A DNA stretch of 33,690 bases from assembly GCA_003550425.1 (NCBI GenBank), contig PUKE01000017.1, positions 1 through 33,690 of the forward strand, read 5' to 3'. This stretch comes from Nitriliruptoria bacterium (GTDB lineage: Bacteria > Actinomycetota > Nitriliruptoria > Euzebyales > Egibacteraceae). The notes beneath the pieces are model-generated. The model was not told where the DNA came from and ran no database searches. It saw only the letters and a list, made by a program, of their open reading frames with translations. How positions within the stretch are numbered: position 1 is the first letter of the stretch; every line of letters starts with the position of its first letter. Of the stretch, positions 9,237 to 17,470 are shown piece by piece. The translations under genes were made by a program, and so were the position numbers.

Positions 9237-10604
9237 TCACGCCGCCGTGCGGCTCGACCGGGGAGCGTCGCCGGTGAGGCGATCGCCAACCACGCCGAGG
9301 GCCACCAGGCCAGCCACGAGCGGGGCGAGCCCGGGAAGCGGCAGGCCGAGCGGCATCGCCGGCTCGGTGAGGCCGGCGACCACCAGCCAGGCCACGCCGC
9401 CGGCACACAGCGTCACCCCGAGCCCGGCCACGGCCGCCGCTGGGCGCGGTCGCAGGGATGCGGGGCGCGGGGGTGGTGGCGCCTCGAACCGGCCGACGAC
9501 GGCGACGAGCGCGCCGAGCGCCGCCGCGCACAGCGCCAGCCACAGGGGTCGGGTCGCCCACCACGACCCGTCGACCTCCCCGGCGACCGGCCACAGGCCG
9601 GGGAGGACCGTCGCGTTGGCCACGGCCAGCATCGCCGTCTGGTGCCACAGGTAGATCGTCATGAGCCGGCCGCCCGGCAGCGCCACCGCCGCCCACGGCG
9701 TCGGTCGCTGGAGCCAGGTGGTGACCCGATCGCGAGCCAGCAGCACCACCGCCAGCTGGCACAGCCCGAGCGCCACCAGCGCCGCGCTCGGCGGGTTGAG
9801 GTTGTTGGGCAGCTCGGTGCCGGCGACCGGCACCATGGTGAGCGGGTAGGGCCCGAGCCCGATCATCGCCACGAGCGCGCCCGCGCCGACGAGGCCGAGC
9901 TGGACCTGGTGCCACGCTCGCCGCGGCAGCCGCTCGTCGGCCCAGAGGTAGCCGAGCTGGTGCAGCACCACCCAGACGGGCAGGTAGTTGACCGCGCCGA
10001 TGGCGGGCTGCCCCTCGATCGTCAGCCCGTCGGCCTGCGGGCCGAAGCGCAGCAGGTCCACGCCGACGGCGACGACCACGCAGAGCGCGATGAGCCAGAG
10101 CCCGCCCGCCCACTCGTGCAGCCGCACCGTCACCGGGGTGAGGGCGGTGACGACGAGGTAGGCGGCGAGGAACCAGACGGGGGCGATCGCGGCGTCGGGG
10201 TCGAGGACCATCGCCTCGGCGCCGACGGTCGCCTCGAGCGCCAGGGCGATCCCGATCCACAGCGCCAGCAGCGGCACGAGGGGGCGCAGCAGCCGTCGGC
10301 TGCGGCGGCGCAGCCAGTCGGCGGCGCGCTCGCCCTGCGCGCGGGCGCGGCGCCAGCTCCCCGCGTTGAGCGCCCCGCCGACGAGGAAGAAGATCGGCAT
10401 GACGTTGACCAGTAGCGTCGCCCACTGCGTCGCGGGCACCGACTCCAGGATGTAGACGTCGCCGACCGCGCCGTCCTCCTCGATCAGCACGCGAGCCAGC
10501 CAGTGGCCGAGGACGACCACGAGGATGCTCGCCACGCGGAGGGCGTCGAGGTACCGGTCGCGGGTCGCCGGGGTCTGCTCGTGGATCCGCTGCGCGAGGC
10601 TCAT
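9237..10604 (-). CDS. Acyltransferase family membrane protein (acyltransferase 3-like)
   Basis: RYLDALRVASILVVVLGHWLARVLI start, about 10 hydrophobic helices, IFFLVGGALNAGSW, YLWHQTAMLAVA. Confidence 0.85.
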   Translation of the reverse strand: MSLAQRIHEQTPATRDRYLDALRVASILVVVLGHWLARVLIEEDGAVGDVYILESVPATQWATLLVNVMPIFFLVGGALNAGSWRRARAQGERAADWLRRRSRRLLRPLVPLLALWIGIALALEATVGAEAMVLDPDAAIAPVWFLAAYLVVTALTPVTVRLHEWAGGLWLIALCVVVAVGVDLLRFGPQADGLTIEGQPAIGAVNYLPVWVVLHQLGYLWADERLPRRAWHQVQLGLVGAGALVAMIGLGPYPLTMVPVAGTELPNNLNPPSAALVALGLCQLAVVLLARDRVTTWLQRPTPWAAVALPGGRLMTIYLWHQTAMLAVANATVLPGLWPVAGEVDGSWWATRPLWLALCAAALGALVAVVGRFEAPPPPRPASLRPRPAAAVAGLGVTLCAGGVAWLVVAGLTEPAMPLGLPLPGLAPLVAGLVALGVVGDRLTGDAPRSSRTAA

Positions 10605-10715
10605 GAGGTCCCTGCAGCCGAGGTCAGGGCGCCGCGTCGTTCACTGCGGCGTGCGGCCTGGGCGCGCCCCTCAGCGTGCCCGCAGGCCGGGGCGGGTCAT
10701 GTGGCGCCGGCTCGG

Positions 10716-11105
10716 TCAGCGCACCGCGCGGATGCGGATCGGCCCGCGCGCCCGGTCAGGGTCGACGACCTGGCCCCGCTGGGTGAGCTCGACCTCGCCG
10801 GCCGCCACGAGCCGCCGCGCCGCCTGACGAGCGGGCTCCATCAGCACCCTCCAGTCCTCCTCGCCGCGCTGCTCGGCGACGCGCCGCGCGGCCTCGGAGG
10901 GGCAGATGGTCTTGCCCGCGCCGCGGCGCGCCAGCAGGTCGCGGATCGCGGTCTCGAGCGCGGCGGCGGTCGGGTCGCCGCGAGCGCGACGGCAGCGTTG
11001 CGAGCAGTAGCGCACCGAGGGCCAGTCGTCGGCCCACTTGCGGCGCCAGGTGATGGTCCGCCCGCACACCGCGCAGGGCTTGGTCGGCAGGGGCGCGCGG
11101 CTCAC
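10716..11105 (-). CDS. DUF2256 and DUF3253 domain-containing fusion protein
   Basis: [37 protein letters not shown] (DUF2256-type zinc motif) fused to [27 protein letters not shown]...[42 protein letters not shown] (DUF3253-type); GTG start at 11105 overlaps upstream stop by 4 nt. Confidence 0.88.
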   Translation of the reverse strand: MSRAPLPTKPCAVCGRTITWRRKWADDWPSVRYCSQRCRRARGDPTAAALETAIRDLLARRGAGKTICPSEAARRVAEQRGEEDWRVLMEPARQAARRLVAAGEVELTQRGQVVDPDRARGPIRIRAVR

Positions 11106-12496
11106 CGGCGCCTCCCGCGCCCGCGCGAGCCGCCGCCCCCGCGCGAGCTGCCCTTGCCCCGCGAGCCGCCCCCGCGCGAGCCGCCCTCGGCGTGCTTGCG
11201 CCAGGCGGTGAACGACTGCAGCGGGCCCTCGTGGGGTCGGCGCAGCCAGGGCCAGGGGTGCAGCGCGGCGACGTCGAGCCGCGCCGACCGGGCGCGCCAG
11301 CCCGGCACCGGCGCGAAGGTCGTGGCCAGCGAGGTCCCGGCCAGCGCCGCGACCGGGTCGCCGCGCCACAGGTGCACCGTGCGGGTGGTCGCCAGCTCGG
11401 CCAGGGTCTCGGCGAGGAACACCAGCCGCTTGCCCGACAGCGCCAGGCGCGCCAGCAGCGGCGCGTCGAACACGAAGACCGCGGGCACGTCGGGGTGGGC
11501 CAGCAGCGCTGGGTCGTCCTCGCCCAGCGACTCGGCGGTGAGCCAGACGAGCTCGGGGGCACCGGCGACCTGCGCGGTGCGTGGCCCGCCGGTGGCCTCG
11601 GGATCGGGGTCGCGCCGCAGCAGGGGGTCGGCCTCGCGGCGGTCGAGCTCGACCTCGGGCGGCGCCTCGACCGGGCAGCGGTCCGACAGCGGGCACGTCT
11701 GGCACAGGCCGGGAGCGCGCCGCTCGACCTGGCGGCGGCTGAACCCGTAGGGCCGCCCGGTGCCGGTGCCGGCCGCCCACTGCCAGCCGGTGCCGTTGGC
11801 GGCCCGCGAGCCGTCGAGCAGGTGGGCGAAGAACCGCTGCTCGCCCTCGCGCCAGTCGAGGCCGTGGCGCACCGCCCACTGACCGGCCAGCCACAGGCGC
11901 GCCTGGTTGGGGACCCAGCCCTCGTCCTCGAGCTCGCCGACGGTCAGGTCCATGCACGCCATCCGCCGGTCCCAGGCCTGCTCGGGGCTGGCGTCGCCGG
12001 CGGTCGGCGGGTCGGCGCGCAGCGGGGCCCGCAGCCGCGAGCCCAGACGGGCGTAGAGGTGGCGGCTGTACTCCTGCCACAGCAGCTCGTCGCGCAGCTT
12101 GTCCACGTCGGCCGACGGGCCGCCCTCGACGGCCTCCCAGACGCGCGGCAGGGTCAGCAGCCCGTGACGGATCCAGGGCGAGAGGCCAGTGGCGCCGCGG
12201 CGCTCGCGCGGCCACACCTCGTTGCGCCAGCGCGCGTAGCCGCGCACGTCCAGCGCTGCCAGCGCCGCGTCGGCGGCGCGCTGGCCACCGCGGAACGCCG
12301 GGGAGGGCGCGGGGTCGTCGCTGCACAGGTCGCCGAGATGGTCAGCGACCCAGCGCGCGACGCCGTGCGGGTCGTCGGCGGGCGGGAGTGGCAGCGCGAT
12401 CGTGGACACGACGTGGCTGTACCCGCTCGCGGCGATGCGAACGCCGATGCGAGCGCCCGCGACGCGGCAGGCATGAGGCACGGGGAGAGATGGCAT
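11102..12496 (-). CDS. Photolyase/cryptochrome-like FAD-binding protein with apparently permuted domain order (start could be ATG 12496 or internal GTG near 12409)
   Basis: N-terminal FAD_binding_7-like motifs: [108 protein letters not shown]-terminal photolyase alpha/beta-like motifs: [70 protein letters not shown]. Confidence 0.85.
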   Translation of the reverse strand: MPSLPVPHACRVAGARIGVRIAASGYSHVVSTIALPLPPADDPHGVARWVADHLGDLCSDDPAPSPAFRGGQRAADAALAALDVRGYARWRNEVWPRERRGATGLSPWIRHGLLTLPRVWEAVEGGPSADVDKLRDELLWQEYSRHLYARLGSRLRAPLRADPPTAGDASPEQAWDRRMACMDLTVGELEDEGWVPNQARLWLAGQWAVRHGLDWREGEQRFFAHLLDGSRAANGTGWQWAAGTGTGRPYGFSRRQVERRAPGLCQTCPLSDRCPVEAPPEVELDRREADPLLRRDPDPEATGGPRTAQVAGAPELVWLTAESLGEDDPALLAHPDVPAVFVFDAPLLARLALSGKRLVFLAETLAELATTRTVHLWRGDPVAALAGTSLATTFAPVPGWRARSARLDVAALHPWPWLRRPHEGPLQSFTAWRKHAEGGSRGGGSRGKGSSRGGGGSRGRGRRR

Positions 12497-13652
12497 GCTG
12501 TGGCCCGTGTCTACTGTCTTGGTTCCTGCCGAGCGGGCCGCGGGCGAGACCCGCGTGGCCGCGACCCCCGACAGCGTCGGGCGCCTGCTGCGCCTGGGCC
12601 ACCACGTGCTGGTCGAGCCTGGCGCGGGCGCGGCGTCGGGCCATGCCGACGAGGCCTACGTCGCCGCCGGCGCCGAGATCGTCGCCGACGCCGACGCGGC
12701 CTGGTCGGACGCCGAGGTCGTGCTCGTGGTCGGCCCGCCCGACCCCACGCGCGCGGCGCTGCTGCCGGCCGGCGCCACGCTGATCGGCCTGCTGTCGCCG
12801 GCGCGCAACCTCGAGACCGTGCGCACCCTCGCCGAGCGGCAGGTGCGCGCGCTCGCCCTCGAGCTGGTCCCGCGCATCAGCCGCGCCCAGGCCATGGACG
12901 CGCTGACCTCGCAGGCCAACCTGGCCGGCTACCGCGCCGCGATCGTCGCCGCGGCGGCCAGCCCCCGCTCGTTCCCGCTGTTCATGACCGCCGCCGGGAC
13001 GCTGCGGCCGGCCACCGTCGTGGTCCTCGGGGCCGGCGTGGCGGGCCTGCAGGCCATCGCCACCGCCCGGCGCCTGGGCGCCCTGGTGCGCGCGAACGAC
13101 ATCCGACCCGCGGCCGCCGAGGAGGTCCGCTCGCTCGGGGCCGAGTTCATCGACACCACCGACGAGGCCGGCCAGGCCGAGGGCGGCTACGCCCGCGCGG
13201 CCTCCGCGTCGCAGCTGTCGGCCCAGCAGGAGGTCCTCGCCGAGCACCTCGCCGCCGCCGACGCCGTCATCTGCACCGCGGTGGTGCCCGGCAAGCCGGC
13301 GCCCACGCTCGTGCCGGCCGAGATGGTCGAGCGCATGGCGCCCGGCGCGGTGATCGTGGACCTCGCCGCCGCCGAGGGCGGCAACTGCGCCCTGACCGAC
13401 CCCAGCGGCGAGGTCACCCATCACGGCGTGCGCCTGATCCCCGCCGCCGACCTCGCCCGCTCGCTGCCCGGCGAGGCCAGCGACCTCTACGCCCGCAACA
13501 CCCAGGCCGTGGTGGAGCTGCTCACCGACGACGACGGCGTGGTCGCGCCCGACACCGACGACGCGATCGTCGACGCGGCGCTGCTGACCGCCGACGGGGT
13601 GGTGCGCCACGGCCCGACCGCCGAGCTGCTCGGCGACCACCAGCGGGCCTGA
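12495..13652 (+). CDS. pntA: NAD(P)+ transhydrogenase subunit alpha part 1 (NAD-binding domain I); start ATG 12495 or GTG 12507
   Basis: VLVPAERAAGETRVAATPDSVGRLLRLGHHVLVEPGAG; RISRAQAMDALTSQANLAGYRAAI; VVVLGAGVAGLQAIATARRLGALV; VIVDLAAAEGGNCALT. Confidence 0.94.
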   Translation: MLWPVSTVLVPAERAAGETRVAATPDSVGRLLRLGHHVLVEPGAGAASGHADEAYVAAGAEIVADADAAWSDAEVVLVVGPPDPTRAALLPAGATLIGLLSPARNLETVRTLAERQVRALALELVPRISRAQAMDALTSQANLAGYRAAIVAAAASPRSFPLFMTAAGTLRPATVVVLGAGVAGLQAIATARRLGALVRANDIRPAAAEEVRSLGAEFIDTTDEAGQAEGGYARAASASQLSAQQEVLAEHLAAADAVICTAVVPGKPAPTLVPAEMVERMAPGAVIVDLAAAEGGNCALTDPSGEVTHHGVRLIPAADLARSLPGEASDLYARNTQAVVELLTDDDGVVAPDTDDAIVDAALLTADGVVRHGPTAELLGDHQRA

Positions 13653-13695
13653 CCCGCCGACCCCGACACCGCTGGCGTCGAGGAGGAGGAGCACC

Positions 13696-13980
13696 GTGGA
13701 CGGGACGCTGCTGGTCAGCCTGTACGTGTTCGTGCTCGCGGCCTTCCTGGGCTTCGAGCTGATCACGAAGGTGCCACCGACCCTGCACACGCCGCTGATG
13801 TCGGGCGCCAACGCGCTGAGCGGCGTCACCGTGCTGGGCGCGCTGTCGCTGCTCGGCGTGGCCACCGCCACCGCCTCCACGGTGCTCGCCGTCGTCGCGC
13901 TCGCGCTGGCGGCCGTCAACGTGGTCGGCGGCTTCCTGGTCACCGACCGCATGCTCGGCACCTTCGGCTCCAAGCGCTGA
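13696..13980 (+). CDS. NAD(P) transhydrogenase subunit alpha part 2 (transmembrane)
   Basis: 94-aa hydrophobic protein with LYVFVLAAFLGFELITKVPPTLHTPLMSGANALSGVTVLGAL ... VNVVGGFLVTDRMLGTF. Confidence 0.93.
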   Translation: MDGTLLVSLYVFVLAAFLGFELITKVPPTLHTPLMSGANALSGVTVLGALSLLGVATATASTVLAVVALALAAVNVVGGFLVTDRMLGTFGSKR

Positions 13981-14056
13981 CGCGTGGCGCGCTGACCGCG
14001 CCCCCGCGCTGACGCCCGATCCCCCTGACGATCCCCTCGCCGCGAAGGGAGACCCC

Positions 14057-15484
14057 GTGAACGCCACTGCGCTGGACGGCGGCCTGGGCGACCTGGTCGC
14101 CCTGGTGTCGATCGTGCTGTTCGCGATCGGCCTCAAGCGCCTCGCCCGCGTGCGCACCGCGCGCAGCGGCAACGCCCTGCTGGCCACCGGCATGCTGCTC
14201 GCCGTGGTGCTGACGATCGCCCAGACCGGGGTGGTCGGCTGGCCGTGGATCCTCGGCGGCCTCGGCGTCGGTGCCCTCGGCGGCGTGGTGATCGTGCTGA
14301 CCGCCCGTGCCACCCGCATGCCCGAGATCGTCGCGCGCTTCAACGGCTTCGGCGGGGCCGCCAGCGCGCTCGTGGCGCTCGCGCTGTTCTGGCGCGAGGT
14401 CGTCGAGCCCGGCGAGGCCACCGCCGCGGCCGCGCTCGGCCTGGTGCCGGCCGGCACCCTGGCGCTGTCGGTGGTCATCGGCGGGGCCACCTTCTCGGGC
14501 AGCCTCCTGGCCGAGCTCAAGCTTCGCGGGCTGCTGCGCGACGCCGGCGGGGTGCCGGCCCGCACGGTGGTGATGATCGTGCTCGGCCTGGGCGCGCTCG
14601 CGCTGGCCGGGGCCTCGCTGTACGTGCTCGAGGACCCGACGTGGGCGGTGGCCACGGTGCTCGGCCTCGCGGCGGTCAGCGCGCTCGTCGGGCTGCTGCT
14701 CGTGGCCCCGATCGGCGGCGCGGACATGCCGGTGGTGATCTCGCTGCTGAACTCCCTGTCGGGCCTGGCGGCCGCCGCCGCGGGCTTCGCGCTGGGCCAG
14801 GTGCTGCTGATCATCGCCGGGACGATGGTCGGCGCCGCCGGGCTCATCCTGACGCGGATCATGTGCCGATCGATGAACCGGTCGCTGCTGGCGGTGCTGG
14901 CCGGTGGCTACGGCGCGGTGCCCGCCGAGGACGCCCGCGACTACCAGCACGTCACCTCCTCGGACCCCGAGGAGGCCGCCATGGTCCTGGAGGCCGCCCG
15001 CTCGGTGGTCATCGTGCCCGGCTACGGGCTGGCGGCGGGACGCGCCCAGCACGCCGCGGCCGAGCTCGCCGGGGTGCTGTCGGCCCGCGGCGCGTCGGTG
15101 CGCTACGCCATCCACCCGGTGGCCGGCCGCATGCCCGGGCACATGAACGTGGTCCTCGCCGAGGCCGACGTGCCCTACGAGCAGCTGGTCGAGATGGACC
15201 AGATCAACCCGGAGTTCAAGACCACCGACGTGGCGATCGTGGTCGGGGCCAACGACGTGGTCAACCCTGCCGCCAAGGAGCAGCCGGGCAGCCCGATCGC
15301 AGGCATGCCGATCCTCGAGGTCGAGCAGGCCCAACGGGTGCTGGTGATCAAGCGCAGCCTCTCGCCGGGCTACGCCGGCATCAAGAACGAGCTGTTCGAG
15401 CGCGACAACACGGTGATGCTCTACGGTGACGCCAAGGGCGTGCTCGACCAGCTCACCAGCGAGCTCGAGGGCGCCCCCGTGTGA
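14057..15484 (+). CDS. pntB: NAD(P)(+) transhydrogenase subunit beta
   Basis: N-terminal TM domain; C-terminal VVIVPGYGLAAGRAQHAAAELAGVLSARGASVRYAIHPVAGRMPGHMNVVLAEADVPYEQLVEMDQINPEF..VVGANDVVNPAA. Confidence 0.96.
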   Translation: MNATALDGGLGDLVALVSIVLFAIGLKRLARVRTARSGNALLATGMLLAVVLTIAQTGVVGWPWILGGLGVGALGGVVIVLTARATRMPEIVARFNGFGGAASALVALALFWREVVEPGEATAAAALGLVPAGTLALSVVIGGATFSGSLLAELKLRGLLRDAGGVPARTVVMIVLGLGALALAGASLYVLEDPTWAVATVLGLAAVSALVGLLLVAPIGGADMPVVISLLNSLSGLAAAAAGFALGQVLLIIAGTMVGAAGLILTRIMCRSMNRSLLAVLAGGYGAVPAEDARDYQHVTSSDPEEAAMVLEAARSVVIVPGYGLAAGRAQHAAAELAGVLSARGASVRYAIHPVAGRMPGHMNVVLAEADVPYEQLVEMDQINPEFKTTDVAIVVGANDVVNPAAKEQPGSPIAGMPILEVEQAQRVLVIKRSLSPGYAGIKNELFERDNTVMLYGDAKGVLDQLTSELEGAPV

Positions 15485-15543
15485 GTGCCGACGGGCTCGC
15501 CAGCGCCAGCGCGTGAGCGGGCAGGCCCGGGAGAGGAGCCAGG

Positions 15544-16074
15544 GTGGCCCAGCTGACCGACCGCCTGTGGATGCAGCGGGCGCTGGAGGAGGCGCGGCTG
15601 GCGCCCGACCACGACGACGTCCCCGTGGCGGCCGTGGTGGTCCGCGAGGGCCAGGAGATCGCCCGGGGACGCAACCGGCGCGAGGGCGACGCCGACCCCA
15701 CCGCGCACGCCGAGGTCGTGGCCCTGCGCGCGGCCGCTGAGCGGCTGGGCACCTGGCGCCTGGAGGGCTGCACCCTGTACGTGACCCTGGAGCCGTGCGC
15801 GATGTGCGCGGGCGCGCTGGTGCTGGCCCGCCTGGATCGGCTCGTCGTCGCTGCCACCGATCCCAAGGCCGGTGCGGTCGGCTCGCTCTACGACATCCCG
15901 CGCGACGAGCGGCTCAACCATCAGGTCGAGGTCGCCTCGGGGGTGCTGGCGCAGGAGGCCGGTGAGCTGCTGCGGACCTTCTTCCGGGCGCGACGACGCT
16001 CCGCCGAGGCGCCCGAGGACACCGCTGACGAGCGCGACGCTGCTGCTACCCTGCCCCGCGGTGGAGTCGCATAG
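15544..16074 (+). CDS. tadA: tRNA-specific adenosine deaminase
   Basis: HAEVVAL and PCAMCAGALVLARLDRLVVAATDPKAGAVGSLYDI deaminase motifs; GTG start. Confidence 0.93.
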   Translation: MAQLTDRLWMQRALEEARLAPDHDDVPVAAVVVREGQEIARGRNRREGDADPTAHAEVVALRAAAERLGTWRLEGCTLYVTLEPCAMCAGALVLARLDRLVVAATDPKAGAVGSLYDIPRDERLNHQVEVASGVLAQEAGELLRTFFRARRRSAEAPEDTADERDAAATLPRGGVA

Positions 16075-16151
16075 CCTGGCCTAGTGCGCCGCACTCGAAA
16101 TGCGGTAGGGGCCTTCGCCCCTCGTGGGTTCGAATCCCACCTCCACCGCCA
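16060..16151 (+). tRNA. tRNA-Ser (anticodon CGA), CCA encoded
   Basis: Acceptor GGTGGAG/CTCCACC + G + CCA; anticodon arm CCGCA-CTCGAAA-TGCGG; long variable arm; T-arm GTGGGTTCGAATCCCAC. Confidence 0.95.
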
Positions 16152-16153
16152 CG

Positions 16154-16181
16154 ACGAGCCCCCGCGACCGCGGGGGCTCGT
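16154..16181 (+). terminator. 12-bp stem hairpin ACGAGCCCCCGC-GACC-GCGGGGGCTCGT downstream of tRNA-Ser
   Basis: Perfect inverted repeat 3 nt after the tRNA CCA. Confidence 0.65.
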
Positions 16182-16195
16182 GGCGTCTCGGGCCC

Positions 16196-16320
16196 GCGTC
16201 AGGACACAGCGGCTCAGAGTGCCGCGTCAGGACAGCGGCTCAGAGTGCCGCGTCAGGACACAGCGGCTCAGAGTGCCGCGTCAGGACAGCGGCTCAGAGT
16301 GCCGCGTCACGAGAGCGGCC
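16196..16320. repeat. Tandem repeat, alternating 28/26-bp units (54-bp higher-order unit x2 plus degenerate partial fifth unit)
   Basis: GCGTCAGGACACAGCGGCTCAGAGTGCC / GCGTCAGGACAGCGGCTCAGAGTGCC, units at 16196, 16224, 16250, 16278, partial at 16304. Confidence 0.95.
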
Positions 16321-16852
16321 AGGTGGCGACCGTGTCGTAGGTCGCGCCGCTCGGGCCACGCACCGAGCGCATGAGGTTGAGCTGCTCGACGCGCCAGCTC
16401 GAGGTGGGACCGGCGAAGTCGCGCTCGGCGGCGTCGGGGATCGCGCCGTCGCGGGGGGCGCGCGCGAGGGTGAGGTGCGCCGAGAACGCCTTGTCGTCGA
16501 CGAACCCCAGGGGGGCGAGCGCCTCGCGGACCGCCGCGGCGAGCGCGTCGAGCTCCGCGTCGGGCTCCAGGCGGGCCCACAGCACCCGGCGGCCGAAGCG
16601 CCCGGCCGAGCCCTCGAGGCGGATCCGGGGGGCCTGCACCTGCGCGACCGAGCCGGCCAGCGCGCCGGCCACGCGCGGGACGGTGGCCGGCGCGACGTCG
16701 CCGAGGAACAGCAGGGTGAGGTGCCAGGACTCTGGCGCGACCCAGCGCAGCCGCGGGTGCTGGGCGCGCAGCGGCGCCACGGCCTCCTCGAGGGCCTCCC
16801 GGACCCAGGCGGGCACCGGGACGGCCACGAACATGCGGTGCGCCTCGCTCAC
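16307..16852 (-). CDS. thpR: RNA 2',3'-cyclic phosphodiesterase (2'-5' RNA ligase family)
   Basis: RMFVAVPVPAWVREAL; SWHLTLLFLGDV and FSAHLTLAR: two HxTx motifs. Confidence 0.92.
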   Translation of the reverse strand: MSEAHRMFVAVPVPAWVREALEEAVAPLRAQHPRLRWVAPESWHLTLLFLGDVAPATVPRVAGALAGSVAQVQAPRIRLEGSAGRFGRRVLWARLEPDAELDALAAAVREALAPLGFVDDKAFSAHLTLARAPRDGAIPDAAERDFAGPTSSWRVEQLNLMRSVRGPSGATYDTVATWPLS

Positions 16853-16925
16853 GTGCGCTCCTCGGGGGCCTTGGGTCGCGGGACGCGAGGCATCGGCCGT
16901 GCGGTCCGCGGGGCGCGGCGTGCCC

Positions 16926-17288
16926 TCAGCCGCGCTTGGCGATCAGGCCAAGGGCCACCGAGGCGGCGCCCAGCGCGACCGAGGCGATCGCGGAGCCGGC
17001 GGGGATCTGCTTGCGGAACCCGGCGATGGCCATGGTCGCGGTGTCGGCGGCGTTGAGCGCCACGCCCACCTCGAGGGCGCGCTCGCGCTCCTTCTTGTCG
17101 TCGCTGGCGAGCGCGGCGAGCATCGCCAGCTCGCGCGAGGCGTACAGGCGGCCGGCCCACGGCAGGGCCTCGTTGCGCGTCGGGTCGATGCGGAAGATCC
17201 TCATCCACACCTTCGGGAACAGCGCGCCGCTGCCGAGCGCGCCGCGGATGGCCATGACGCCGGTGCGGGCCTGGTCGGCGGTGAGCAT
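16926..17288 (-). CDS. Conserved-looking hypothetical small protein (120 aa) with C-terminal hydrophobic segment
   Basis: ORF MLTADQARTGVMAIRGALGSGALFPKVWMRIFRIDPTRNEALPWAGRLYASRELAMLAAL...; no family recognised with confidence. Confidence 0.65.
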   Translation of the reverse strand: MLTADQARTGVMAIRGALGSGALFPKVWMRIFRIDPTRNEALPWAGRLYASRELAMLAALASDDKKERERALEVGVALNAADTATMAIAGFRKQIPAGSAIASVALGAASVALGLIAKRG

Positions 17289-17380
17289 GGGCTGCCTCCT
17301 GTGCGTTGCCGGCGGTCGGTTCGCTCATCGGAGCGTCGGTGCAGACCATACGCGATGCGACCCGCCCCGAAACCTCGGCC

Positions 17381-17420
17381 CGAGCCCGTCCGAGGGCGGC
17401 CGAGCCCGTCCGAGGGCGGC
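17381..17420. repeat. Exact 20-bp tandem duplication CGAGCCCGTCCGAGGGCGGC
   Basis: Two identical adjacent copies 17381-17400 and 17401-17420. Confidence 0.95.
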
Positions 17421-17470
17421 GCGTCGGTGGGCTGCGCCCAGGACGCTCGTGCGCCTAGCATGGGCCGCCC

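Noticed and set aside
11192-13762. 856-aa plus-strand ORF spanning photolyase antisense and pntA
   Set aside because: Compositionally biased shadow ORF crossing two supported genes on different strands and frames.
16196-16320. CRISPR array
   Set aside because: Units are contiguous with no unique spacers, only 4-5 copies, no cas genes; simple tandem repeat.
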